Shown here: positions 35,163-45,529 of the stretch, piece after piece
How the letters are laid out: each line of letters starts with the position of its first letter
Numbering within the stretch: the first letter of the stretch is position 1
Origin: Maratus speciosus
Taxonomy: Eukaryota; Arthropoda; Arachnida; Araneae; Salticidae
Length of the DNA: 64,000 bases
Direction of reading: 5' to 3'
NCBI GenBank assembly: GCA_963932465.1
Contig: OZ010800.1
Location: 96,429,307 to 96,493,306, forward strand
Position numbers and translations under genes: made by a program
Notes under the pieces: model-generated
Database searches by the model: none
What the model was told of the DNA's origin: nothing
What the model saw: the letters and a program-made list of their open reading frames with translations, nothing else

Positions 35163-36645
35163 TTAACTATTTATTAATTCTTTCCAGACTGCGTGGATAT
35201 CATATGATAATATATCGTTACAAACTATTTCTTTATTTGATATTATTTCCAGAGATTCTCTTATGATAGCTTCTTTTGGTTACTTGTATGGAAAATAATT
35301 TTGGCTCTATTGAAATTTACTTTTATAGGTTGAATTTGTGCTAATCTTGATAATGCAGTGTGGGGTCTATTCAATCTCAGATCTGCTTCATGCTCCTTAA
35401 TTCTGTCACGAAATTTCCGCAGTGTCATACCTATGTACATAAAATCTCTATTATCTTTCTTGAAGGGTATAATATATACTCCCGATCTACTGATGGCTTG
35501 GATAGGGTCAATTTTCGTATTTAACAAATCCTTTAATTTCGGGGGAGGGACTGCGGTTAATATAATACCAAACTTGAGGAGGGAATGCCTCATACTCTCA
35601 AAAAACCTTGGGATGTAATTAACTTTACAGAATTTCAAATTTTAATCGGAACTGTATTTTGCCTTTCTTCATTTTTCCTTTTAAGTCTGTTTATGATTTT
35701 TTCAAGGAAATGAGATGGAACAGAATTTCGGCTGCTATTTTTCTAATTATATCTATTTCTTCATTAAGGAATTGGCTCGAACAAACTTCAAATGCTCTTT
35801 TTATATAAAAATTGAAAGGTGCTAACTTGTAATTTATAGGTGAGCTGCAGTTAAATCGGATAGTGGAATTAGATCTGTTAATTTTTCTAAAAACTGTACG
35901 ATCGATACTCTGTTTATCCATATCTCTGATTAGTTGTACATCCAAAAAAGCCAGTTTTTGATCTTGTTCTATTTCTAATGTAAATTTAATTTTGTTGTCA
36001 AGGTTATTGATTTTATCTAGAAATGAGTATAATGCATCTTTTCCGTGATTCCATATTATGTAGACATCATCTACATATCTGAACCAGCAATCTGGACCTG
36101 GTTTTATGCTTTCCATGATTATATTTTCAAGAGGACGTAGTTTAAATTCAGCAAGTAAACCTGAAATGGGGGAACCCATTGGGGCCCCATTGACTTGTTT
36201 GTAAACTTGGTTGTTGAAAACGAAAATGTTGTTGTTGATGATTAAATTTAAACCTGATTTAACTGTATTTTTAATATTTTCTGTAAAGGAAGGATCAGAA
36301 TCGATCAAAGTCTCTATGATGTTAGTAACTTCTTTTATATCGATAGATGGGTATAAAGATACCACGTCTAAACTAGCCATAATACTGGAATTTTCAAGCT
36401 TAATATTTTTAATTTTCTCAATAAAATTCGAAGTTGAATCAATAACGAAATCAGATGGCGGTAAATATCGCTTCAAAAGGTGAGTGTAGGTTTTTTCCAT
36501 AAAATATGTAGGAGAGGAACATTTTGTAACGATTGGACGGATTGGTAAGTCTATTTTATGATCTTTTAGTCTACCTATTAGGGGGAGAGTTGTTGCAGTC
36601 TTGTTAAGTTTTAGCTTATTTTTCATAAATGTTGGCCAAGTATTT
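35163..36645 (-). pseudogene. Penelope-type reverse transcriptase with GIY-YIG endonuclease, frameshifted
   Basis: The RT part (36665-35691 as one open frame) shows motif A SLDVVSLYPSID, motif B GAPMGSPISG, motif C FRYVDDVYIIW with the YVDD box, and KLAFLDVQL. The endonuclease part (35638-35261) shows GVYIIPF, MYIGMT and RKFRDRIKEHE, the GIY-YIG core. At least three frameshifts break it: near 35727 (the alternative frame continues NSVPSHFLEKIINRLKRK), near 35640, and near 35270. After the last one the frame EAIIRESLEIIS continues with the expected catalytic E and ends at a TAA at 35163-35165. The N-terminal RT region is lost: the first nine codons of the open frame come from the inverted terminal repeat. 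The protein would have copied element RNA at a nicked target; this copy is inactive. Confidence 0.85.
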
Positions 36646-36651
36646 TCCATA

Positions 36652-36776
36652 CAAGTAACCACCAAGAAGCTATCATAAGAGAATCTCTGGAAATAATATC
36701 AAATAAAGAAATAGTTTGTAACGATATATTATCATATGATATCCACGCAGTCTGGAAAGAATTAATAAATAGTTAA
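36652..36776 (+). pseudogene. Inverted fragment encoding the GIY-YIG C-terminus
   Basis: The right inverted repeat encodes, on the plus strand, HTSNHQEAIIRESLEIISNK and continues open to WKELINS and TAA (36774-36776). The left copy has lost one base at the position of AACCACCAAG (AACCAAAAG), so the right, non-functional fragment keeps the better reading frame for this end of the protein. Confidence 0.65.
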
Positions 36777-36903
36777 TAAATCTGTACTTTTCGATAAAAG
36801 AATAGCATTTATGTCCCCCCCCCCTTATTTTCCAATCCACCCTTGAAGTGAAATGGTCTGTTCCGGACAAGGCTGGAGACGCGGAGACAGAACAACTGCT
36901 AGT

Positions 36904-36954
36904 TTTTCACTGAGGATGACCGAGTAAGTGTCGGTCGAAAACGTTATGAATTTT
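36904..36954 (+). ncRNA. Hammerhead-like ribozyme motif, right inverted repeat
   Basis: Identical in sequence to the left copy but on the plus strand, because the right terminal repeat is inverted. All core positions (CTGAGGA, GACCG/CGGTC stem, GAAA, AACGTTA) are retained. Confidence 0.55.
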
Positions 36955-37450
36955 AAATGACTTTAATGTTTTTTTAAAGTATTTTATCATACTTGACACC
37001 TATAAGCAATATATTTACATTTTGTGTATCTTATATATGTTAATTATAAATCAAGGTGAATTGTGCACTAAAATTTTAACTTTCTATTGAATACCATCCT
37101 ATGAGTTAACCCGTAACTATAGAGACGGCAGTCAGAATGACTCCGCGTTGTTTTTTGGCTCTGATTATCATTTGTTTTTTTGTCCTTGAATAAAATCATT
37201 CCTCAGTACCGACAAGTAGTTATTTTATCATTACATGATTTCCAGAATATATTGCGTTTCTAAAAAAAATTCCAATGCTGTTTACAAAAGACAAAAAAGG
37301 AAAATAACATTATATCTTTGAACGCGTAAGAAAATTCATGTCTCCAGTTACGGGTTAATCGCGTCTTTTATTCATTTTTCGATGTAGCGGTCTCACAGAC
37401 CGCTTCACACTAGTTATGTGACAATTTCTGTGACATCAGTTAAAGGTTAA

Positions 37451-38505
37451 ATATGCATCTCTGTAATTTATCAAATCAAATTAAATTTTTAAAGATTTCG
37501 CTAAACAAATGTACAACATAAATATAAATTTTACGAACAACAAATACGTAAGATGCTAGAACAACTTGGGCTCAGGGAGAAAAATTTAGAGAAGTACACG
37601 GGTCGCGGTCGGGCCATTACTGTTTATCATACAGTGTGACACGGACCGAACGTTTAGCTTTTATTCCGGCACGCGCCCCGAGCTGGAAATTTTGGCCAGT
37701 GCTGACCTCTAGGAAGAATGATGTCCAGGCCAGGCTCGACCTGGAAGAAAAAGAAGTCTGGCCAACCCGAACTTGCAGAAAAATTTAGGATCAGGACGCG
37801 GACCGGCTCTGAATCAGAGTAGACCTGAACCAGGCTGAGTCTCGTGGATTTAAACTGTCGGGCTCGAGCTTCACACCCAAGTCATTTCCAGTGAGGATGC
37901 ATAATGCCGTTTTGCAAGCCTTTTTTTCCCAAGGGGGGGGGGCAATCGATCCCTCCACTCCATAGATCCGCTATTGGATGATTATGTAAATATTTTTACA
38001 ACAAAATCACAAATCGAGCAGAAAAAAATTAAAGAATTTTACAGATTTGAAACGGTTTGAGATACAGGAGGGGGGAAGGGATGTTCATGATATGAAGTTG
38101 GAGGGGGGGGGGGGGGCAGGGGGAGAGGAGAAAATATTTTTTTGGGGGGAGGTTATGATTTAGGCGATGTATTATTTATTTATTTGTTATTATAGTGTAA
38201 AAATAGATCAAAAATAACATTAAAGAGTTTCAATGGAGAGTCAAAGGCGAGTAGCAGTTTTTTGGGGGAGAGGGAGGCTCAGATGATTGATTGAATATTG
38301 TTGTAATAAAATAAAAAAACAAAGGAGTAAATTAAAAAATTTAAAGCTTTTAAATTTTGCTTAGGGGAGATTTTAGGGAGGGTAGCACTTAGATAATATT
38401 TTAATACAAATCGGAAATCTGTCGAAATACGGGAGATTCTCACTTCTCTATTTGCCTTACTTACGTCTAAATTAATGATGAAAAATTTTATTTTCAAAGA
38501 TTTAA
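37451..38505. other. Unassigned sequence with G-rich runs
   Basis: No gene. 37590-37870 is a degenerate GGGTC/GGCC(A/T)G-rich stretch related to 32140-32455 on the other strand. Long G runs occur at about 37935, 38071 and 38102-38117, and GGGGAGGTTATGATTTAGG-like words repeat. Confidence 0.4.
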
Positions 38506-39347
38506 CCCATTTATGCCTAGCGTCTCATTTTTGGAACGTTTCAAATTTTAATGAATTTGTATAATTTTCTTCTCCTTTATAACATGAAATTGCATGAAAT
38601 CATTGTTTATAAATGTCTTTATCTGTAACCGAGAGATGACAGCATAAGGTGGATATTTATTTGCTTAAATTAAGGCTTTTTTCGGATTTTTAATTTTTCT
38701 ATTTTTAATTTGTTTATAGATTTTTAATTTTTCAAGATGGCAAAATATAAAAAGTAAGTTTATTTGTATTTATTTTATCAAGGATGCAAAATCGCAAGTT
38801 ATAATCTTAGCTTGTAGACATTTTTGAAATACATATTTTTTTAAATTGCGAAATTAAATGTTCAAGCCTATTTTCTTATGCATTTTTGTAATGTCCAATA
38901 TATACGGTTCTAGGCACAAATGGGCATATATTTTTGTTAGAAATTTAGGAGACAGTTATTTATGTAATTTCTTTTCGAAGATATTTATGAAATAAATTGT
39001 TTTTAAGTCTGCAATACGATTATTCTTATTTTATTATTAATAATAGCTATAACGTTATTAGTCTCTGCAAAGAAATAAATATATATATATATTTTAGTTC
39101 ATAAAAATACTAATTATAGTACATAATACACAATTTAAAAACATTTTAAATATAAATGTAGGTAAAATATATAATTATGCATATTATTCTACTAGAAATA
39201 CTCATATTTAGTTCTTTTACATTTTATCAAATAAATACAAAAAAATTTAAGCTTAATTTTTTTTAGTATTTTTCCAGTTCATTTTGCAACATTTTAAAGT
39301 GATTTTACCAAAAAATTTGAGAAAACAAAAATTCAGGTACAAATGGG
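38506..39347. mobile_element. piggyBac-like MITE, copy 2
   Basis: TTAA at 38502-38505 and 39348-39351, left end CCCATTTATGCC, right end ACAAATGGG. It aligns through its length to 25502-26315 (CATTTTTGG, ACATGAAATT, GTCTTTATCTGT, GAGAGATGACAGCAT, TCATTTTGCAACATTTT). The right TIR has decayed by a few bases. Confidence 0.75.
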
Positions 39348-39351
39348 TTAA

Positions 39352-40018
39352 AAAAAATTTCTCAATGTCCCCTTCCCAAATTTAACTTCTTTTGCTTTTG
39401 AAAAAGAGGGCCTTAAATTCGGGATTTTTCGGTAGTTATCAGTTTGAAAATTTTATTTTTTTAAATGTTACTAATATCTATCCCCATTCAAAGTATTATG
39501 TATAGATAGTTGTTTTAAAGATGGAAGTAAGCCGTCATTACAAGTTCGAAAAAAAATGAAATAGAAAAAATTACAAAGTTGTTTAACATAATACTTTTCG
39601 CATTAACAATGTATAAAAAGTGTTGTTCTAAACAGTTTAGTAAAATAATACATAACAGTTATTACATTTTAGAAAACATTAAATTTATTTAAATTACAAC
39701 TGAATGTAAGCGAGCTTTTTGCTCTTTATGTACTTACTGACAGATGTGTTTGTGGAAGTTTCAATGCAACATCACTTTAGTATGAACGAAATGTGGTTTA
39801 TTTCAGGTAAATTATAAGTATTAGAGCTGACATTATTTCTCATGAATTTAACTGAAAGGAACGGAATCAGAAAATGATTATTGGGGCACTTATGAACTGT
39901 TCATATCTGCCCCAACTAGTCTGTTACAAGTGCCCCACATGGCTGCTAGAGTTAAAGTGATAAATCGTAAAAGGTGCATTTCATACCAGTCGGAAATTGT
40001 GCGCCAAACGTCGCAAAT
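39352..40018. other. Unassigned AT-rich sequence
   Basis: No gene or repeat border seen. Confidence 0.35.
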
Positions 40019-40750
40019 TAGGTGCGTTCTTACTATAACGAAGTTTTATACCTTATGAAACCTTACGTATTCGTTTTGTATAGCCTTGTATATGATCTAC
40101 AGCATTTTTACACACAACGTAATCTGCAAAAATTTAGTTAAACTTAAAACTCATATCAGAACTAAAAATGCACTTCCAGCAATCATATACAATATAGTGT
40201 AAGAAATCTTTTGTGTGTCCTGTAAATACTATGCACTTTCTGTTATACAGGAAGCAACTTGTAGTAAACTTCAGCAACATATATCAATTTCATTGTATGT
40301 GAAATAGTTTAACCTGATTAAAATACGCCCCGAACAAACGTTTCCCTCTACACCCTTATGCAACGGAATACATTTGTGCGACCCTGTAAATGAATAATAA
40401 ATATTCGTTGTACCGCATATTTTACAAAATGTATATTTTAGTGCACTTCTTAAATGCATATCAATTTCATTATGTTAGAAAGGGTGTAACATCATTAAAG
40501 TGCGCTTGAAACTATTTTTTCCCATTGGCCGTAATGTAACAGAATATTTTTGACAGTCCCTGTTATTGAACTATACATCCGATTTTCATAAAATTTGAAA
40601 CGACTCGACAAAATTATGTAACAATTACATATTTTAAATTTCAAACCATTCGGTTGGGTAGATTTTGGCTCTGTTATATGCGGACACACGGACGGACAGA
40701 CAGACAGACGGACAAGACAACAACTATTTATATAATTACGAACGCACCTA
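40019..40750. mobile_element. Short-TIR element with GACA-rich tract, copy 2
   Basis: The ends AGGTGCGTTCTTA and ACGAACGCACCTA are inverted. The interior contains repeated TGTAAATG(A/G)A(A/T) segments like those at 1-720 and ends with GGTTGGGTAGATTTTGGCTC plus ATGCGGACACACGGACGGAC. It shares its ends and right half with 4845-5321, so the GACA-type repeats belong to one family. Confidence 0.6.
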
Positions 40751-40865
40751 AAAATGGAAGATCTCTGACCATTGATTTACAAATGCATTTATGTTTTCAA
40801 GAAAATTATACTAGTGGTCCGAAGTATCTAAAATTATGAATTCAGTGGTCCGTGAGTCTCGAAAA

Positions 40866-41153
40866 TTTTTCGACCGCTGACATAGTGCACGAAAACACCA
40901 TAATATTACAATGTCTCCCACTAGAATGTAAGAGCCCAGAGGAAGTAAAACAAAACAACAGTTTTTCGACCGCTGACATAGTGCACGAAAACACCATAAT
41001 ATTACAATGTATCCCACTAGAATGTAAGAGCCCAGAGGAAGTAAAACAAAACAACAGTTTTTCGACCGCTGACATAGTGCACGAAAACACCATAATATTA
41101 CAATGTATCCCACTAGAATGTAAGAGCCCAGAGGAAGTAAAACAAAACAACTA
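40866..41153. repeat. 96-bp tandem repeat, three units
   Basis: Units start at 40866, 40962 and 41058 (TTTTTCGACCGCTGACATAG). They are nearly identical, with a CTCCC/ATCCC difference. As 96 is divisible by three, several frames stay open on both strands and produce repeated 32-residue peptides. These are not evidence of a gene. The segment just before it is shared with 2541-2620. Confidence 0.85.
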
Positions 41154-42516
41154 CAGCTTATACTCGTGTGCCTAACGATAGATGAGGTGTGTGGAAAATA
41201 TTAGAAATTTCTTCTGTGGGCTTCCAAAAAGAGCTAAATACGACCGTTGCATATTTCTCTGAAATGTTTTATCCTGTTTTCTTTAAAGTGACGAACCCAT
41301 GTGAATTATTATATTTTTCAGAGAAAGAATGAAAAAAATTCGGGGGATATTTTTCTCGCAATACTCAAGTTTCTCTGATAGTCTTATTTATTAAAAGGCA
41401 CTGATACTTTTGAAATTCTACGTAAAGTAGATCTGATTTTTATTTGCAAAAAAACAGTCTTCGTTTACTACATTAGTGGATACGGAAATTTCCTTTCGTC
41501 ATTTACTATCTTACTTTTTAAATAAAATAAGAAAACGTTTCTCCTCAACATGCATATGCCAAAAAAGCTCAGGAACTGTTCTATATTACATATAGCTCAG
41601 CCGCAATAAAAGTGACATATCTCGACAAAAGTAAATTTCACAGAAGAGACAAAGGAAAATTTGCCTAATTTTACTATAAGAGGAAATTACAGCACTTGGC
41701 TCTGCATGCAGGAATAAAAACGTGCATAAAAGCATAAAACTCTTAAGAATGAAGGCGCAAGATGAGGTTTGGAAGGTGGGATAACTTTATTTCCCCACGC
41801 AATCCAACCCTCTTCTGTGGTCACAAATGGATATATAGCGTAATAAATGGATTTTCCGTATAACTACACATATGAAACTATTTGTGTAGCAAGACACACC
41901 TATGACAGACCTATTAGTGGAATAAAACGCAAAATGAGATGTGTAACTTTTCTTGCGGGTGAGCGATATGTCGTAATTGACCTCTAATGAGACATAATTT
42001 CAGTTTTGATAAAAATGTCATAGTGAAAAAAACCCTGAATATAACCCTGTTTGACCTTTAAACTGTGAAAAAACTAAAAGAAAATTACATCATTCTGAAT
42101 CAACATTTCTCATTAAATAAAAAGTATCTATATTTACTAATACTCAAAAATAATCTAATACCTTTATTAAATACTTTTTTAATGCCTATTTTGTTACTGA
42201 AATTTGAATATTATTGATCACATTGTGTTCATAACTTTGTACTCATACTGCTCCTACCATAATTTTCTGGTAGTGTCAAGCAAAATTACTAGATGTGTTA
42301 TACATTAAATTACTTTTTACCTTTTCTTATAACATAACTTTTCTTACATATTGAAGATTGATATCACACATAGTCATTATTTTAATTAATTGGCTTAGGA
42401 GCTTTCATAAATGCAAAAATGTCTCTTCCATTTTTTTTTTTTTTTTTTGCTAAGAAATGTTGTCATACTAAACTTATATTATTATAAAAAGTCCTTCCGG
42501 CCAGTGCCGGGAGGAA
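41154..42516. other. Unassigned sequence
   Basis: No supported gene. A CTTCCGGCCAGTGCCGGGAG hairpin lies at 42493-42513, directly before the next element. Confidence 0.4.
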
Positions 42517-43520
42517 GAGGTAGCTTTCAAATTCCTTATTTTTAAAATGCCAACTTATATTATTCAAACACACGAAGCTCAATTTTGTGGAAACCGATTA
42601 TAGAAGTTTCAATACTAAATTTATCAATACTAAATCATTATGAATGAGAATTTCACGAAATTCGTCAGCTTTATCCAAGCTGCTTTTATTTAAAGTAACT
42701 TATATTTGGCTGAGATGTTGATGTATACTATCCACATGCCTTCTTACATGGAAATTGGCGAATACATGTATTATCGCGTGACAAATACAAGATCGTTTCA
42801 AAATGTTAGCCATACTAGAAATTCGAAGTGCTATAATTCAACCATTTTTTAAGATATAAACAAAAGAACAAATTTTCAGAAACAAAATCTGCTCCGGAAT
42901 CTTTGTATCAAGGCCAAACACATAAAAAAATCTTTTTCATTTTCCAATTTTTTAATACTTCATTTTAAATTTTAAATTTAATTTTTTTTAAATGGCAACC
43001 TTTTTGAAACAAAATGGCGAATGATGCTGGCCAACGAACTCGGTCAAGACATTGGTATGTACTATGTACAGACCAAGTAACATCCAAATCGGTTCATAAA
43101 TACGCCTGTTATCGCGTGACAAAAATCAGGTCGTTTTAAAATGTCAGCCACTATATAAATTCAAAATGCTATAACTCAGCCATTTTTTTAGATATAGACG
43201 AAACAAAAACTGTTCCGGAATTTTTGTATTAAGATCAAACACATACGAAAAAATCTTTTTCATTTTCCAATTTTTTGATACCTCATTTTAAATTTTAAAT
43301 TTTTTAATTTTGTATAAATGGCCGCCATTTTGAAACAAGATGGCGGATGAAGCTGGCCAACGAACTCGGTCGAGATATTTGTATGTACTATGTACACACC
43401 AAGGTATATCCAAATCGGTTCATAAATACGCCTGTTATCACGTGACAAATATCAGGACGTTTCAAAACGTCAGCCACACTAGAAATTCAAAATGCTATAA
43501 CTCAGCCATTTTTTAAGATA

Positions 43521-44683
43521 CTAGCTGACCCGCCCGGCGTTGCCCGGGCCTTAATAATATTCTTAAATGAATCTGAAATTTTTATCGCAGGTGCGTACAG
43601 AGGGGAGTAGGGGTGGAGACAGTGCAAATTACCAGGGCCCGACTCTTGTTCAGTTCCAAAGTTGTGTAAATTCACAGGTTAAGTTTTTTCATTTTTATAT
43701 GTCTCATGCTCTTTTTATTCCAAATTAATTGATGAATTCAATGAAAATTTAATTATATTTTCAATAATTTTTATCTTTTTATATTTAAAATCTTTGGATG
43801 AAAAAGCAATTACAAATACAACATAAACTGTAATAATTGAAAAAGAAATAACATTGTAAGCAAATATTACTATATAGAATATTTTAAAAAGTACCATCCA
43901 GCAAATTTATTTTCTAATAGAGTAAAACCTGTTTCTAATGGAATCCTGCAATAAAAAAAAATAAAGTTCCAGCTTCCCTCTCTCTCTAAAAATATTATTA
44001 TGCTTTGCTCAATTTAAATAACCTGCATAAAACGGAATTTATCACTGGTCGTTTCCGTCTAAGCAGGTTTTATTGTATCTTACTTCTGGTGCACTCGTAA
44101 TAATATTCTTAAATGAACCTGAAATTCGTATAGCAGATTCGTACAGAGGGGGGTAAACAAAATTACTTAACGTCATGACAACATTTTTAAATTTTTTGCT
44201 GCTGATTAATTCGCATTTCCAATATAATGCTTTGCAGAAATTGCACCTTTTACTCAAAGTTCCACAGTTATGCCCCCCGGAACGTTTAAATCAATAATTT
44301 GGATTTCAGAAGCAACGCGTGCACTCTGCCGTTATTAAGCCTATTTTAGCAATCGCTTATGCTCTGTGTTTAACTTTATTCCCGATTCAATCTATTTCGA
44401 TTTTCTGTTCTTAATTCGGTTACTTCTTCACTTTCAAGCATTCGCCGAGATCTTTTACGGGCATTTCAAATGATATTTTGAAGCTCTATAATTGCAGCGA
44501 AAGAGGGATACATCATGGAACTCTTTCCTCTACGGCGAAATGTAAATAGACCCGATCGCCCTAAATCCTGCCAAAAGACTTTTCACAATAACCAATGAGA
44601 TGCGTTTCTCGGGCGTTGCCATTAGACAATAACAAATAATCGCGATTTCTGTGCCACGTACGTTAGCGTAATATATATATAGA
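43521..44683 (-). mobile_element. Non-autonomous Helitron inserted in a 326-bp array
   Basis: The plus strand reads A, CTAGCTGACCCGCCCGGCGT ... TTAGCGTAATATATATATAGA, T. On the minus strand this is 5'-TC, a GCCCGG/CCGGGC hairpin and CTAG-3', inserted between A and T. The neighbouring array monomer near 43190 supplies the empty site (TTTAGATATAGACGAAAC), proving insertion without target duplication. The minus-strand 5' end is shared with 62609-63684. No Rep or helicase sequence is seen. Confidence 0.9.
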
Positions 44684-45269
44684 TAGTTGAAACAAAAACT
44701 GCTCCCGAATCTTTGTATCAAGGTCAAATACATAAGAAAAAAATATTTTTTCATTTTTCAATTTTTCGGTACCACATTTCAAATTTAAATTTTTCTTAAA
44801 AATTTAAATGGCTGCTATTTTTAAACAAGATGGCGGACGAAGCTGGCCAAGGAACTTGGTCGTGACATTGGTATGTACTATGTACAAACGAAGTTACATC
44901 CAAATCGGTTCATAAATACGCCTTTTATCGCGTGACAAAATTCAGGACGTTTCAAAATGTCAGCCACGCTAGAAATTCAAAATGCTGTAACTCAGCCATT
45001 TTTTTAGATATAGACGAAACAAAAACTGCTCCGGAATCTTTGTATAAAGGTCAAATACATAAGAGAAAAATATTTTTCCATTTTCAATTCTTTGGTACCA
45101 CATTTCTATTTAAAAATTAAAAAATTTTTTTAAATGGCCGCCATTTTGAAACAAAATGGCGGATGAAGCTGGCCAACGAACTCGGTCGAGACATTGGTAT
45201 GTACTATGTACATACCGAATTACATCCAAATCGGTTCATAAATTCGAGAGTTACAGTATGACAAATGTC

Positions 45270-45272
<3 letters not shown>

Positions 45273-45302
<30 letters not shown>
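45273..45302. repeat. (TA)n microsatellite
   Basis: About 15 TA units at the end of the 326-bp array, before the terminal hairpin of family C. Confidence 0.9.
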
Positions 45303-45305
<3 letters not shown>

Positions 45306-45529
45306 ACTGTTGAACGGATGGTGGTTTCGGGGTCTGGGGGTCATGATCGATGAAAATATACCAAAATTTTTTGAAATCGCTTTCCTCCGAACGGCTGCAG
45401 TAGGTAGCTTTTTGTAATGAAAGCTACCTAAAAGGAAAAGTGCCCAGTTAAACTGATGGCATTGAGCTCATAGTCTATTCAGACTAATTGTATATTATAC
45501 TCCTACTTCAAAGAATAATGCCTTTCAAA

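Larger units (their letters stand above)
34899..37092 (-). mobile_element. Penelope-like retroelement (PLE), 5'-truncated, with inverted terminal repeats
   Basis: Minus-strand order is RT, then GIY-YIG endonuclease, then terminal repeat, which is the order in Penelope-like elements. About 395 bp at the left (34899-35295) recur inverted at the right (36646-37043). A 12-bp target duplication ACCATCCTATGA is present at 34887-34898 and 37093-37104. The right inverted copy abuts the truncated RT, a common structure for PLE copies. About 50 bp (37044-37092) between the repeat and the duplication is unexplained. Confidence 0.8.
34694..37446. mobile_element. piggyBac-like MITE split by a Penelope-like element
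   Basis: The termini CCTTTAACTGATGT and ACATCAGTTAAAGG are inverted and flanked by TTAA (34690-34693 and 37447-37450). Just inside, both arms carry an AGACCGC word (GCTCAGACCGC on the left, CACAGACCGCTTC on the right). Without the 2.2 kb insertion at 34899-37092 the element would be about 550 bp. Non-coding itself. Confidence 0.65.
42517..45430. mobile_element. Hairpin/tandem-array element, family C (326-bp monomers)
   Basis: The left single arm GGTAGCTTTCA (about 42519) matches the first arm of the terminal hairpin TAGGTAGCTTT...AAAGCTACCTA at 45401-45430. Between them are tandem monomers marked by GCTGGCCAACGAACT at 43026, 43352, 44842 and 45168. Spacing is 326, 327 (after removing the 1163-bp Helitron) and 326. 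A (TA)n tract follows the array at about 45273-45302. Each monomer has ATGGC(C/G)GCCATTTTGAAACA and CAAATCGGTTCATAAAT. Non-coding. The layout recalls Helentron-associated elements (inference). Confidence 0.7.

Noticed and set aside
36673..36870. 65-residue minus-strand frame next to the PLE RT
   Set aside because: It is the antisense of the inverted terminal repeat, not an upstream RT exon.
40842..41175. Overlapping open frames of about 100 residues with 32-residue internal repeats on both strands
   Set aside because: They result from a 96-bp tandem repeat that is open in several frames on both strands; no start context or domain supports a protein.
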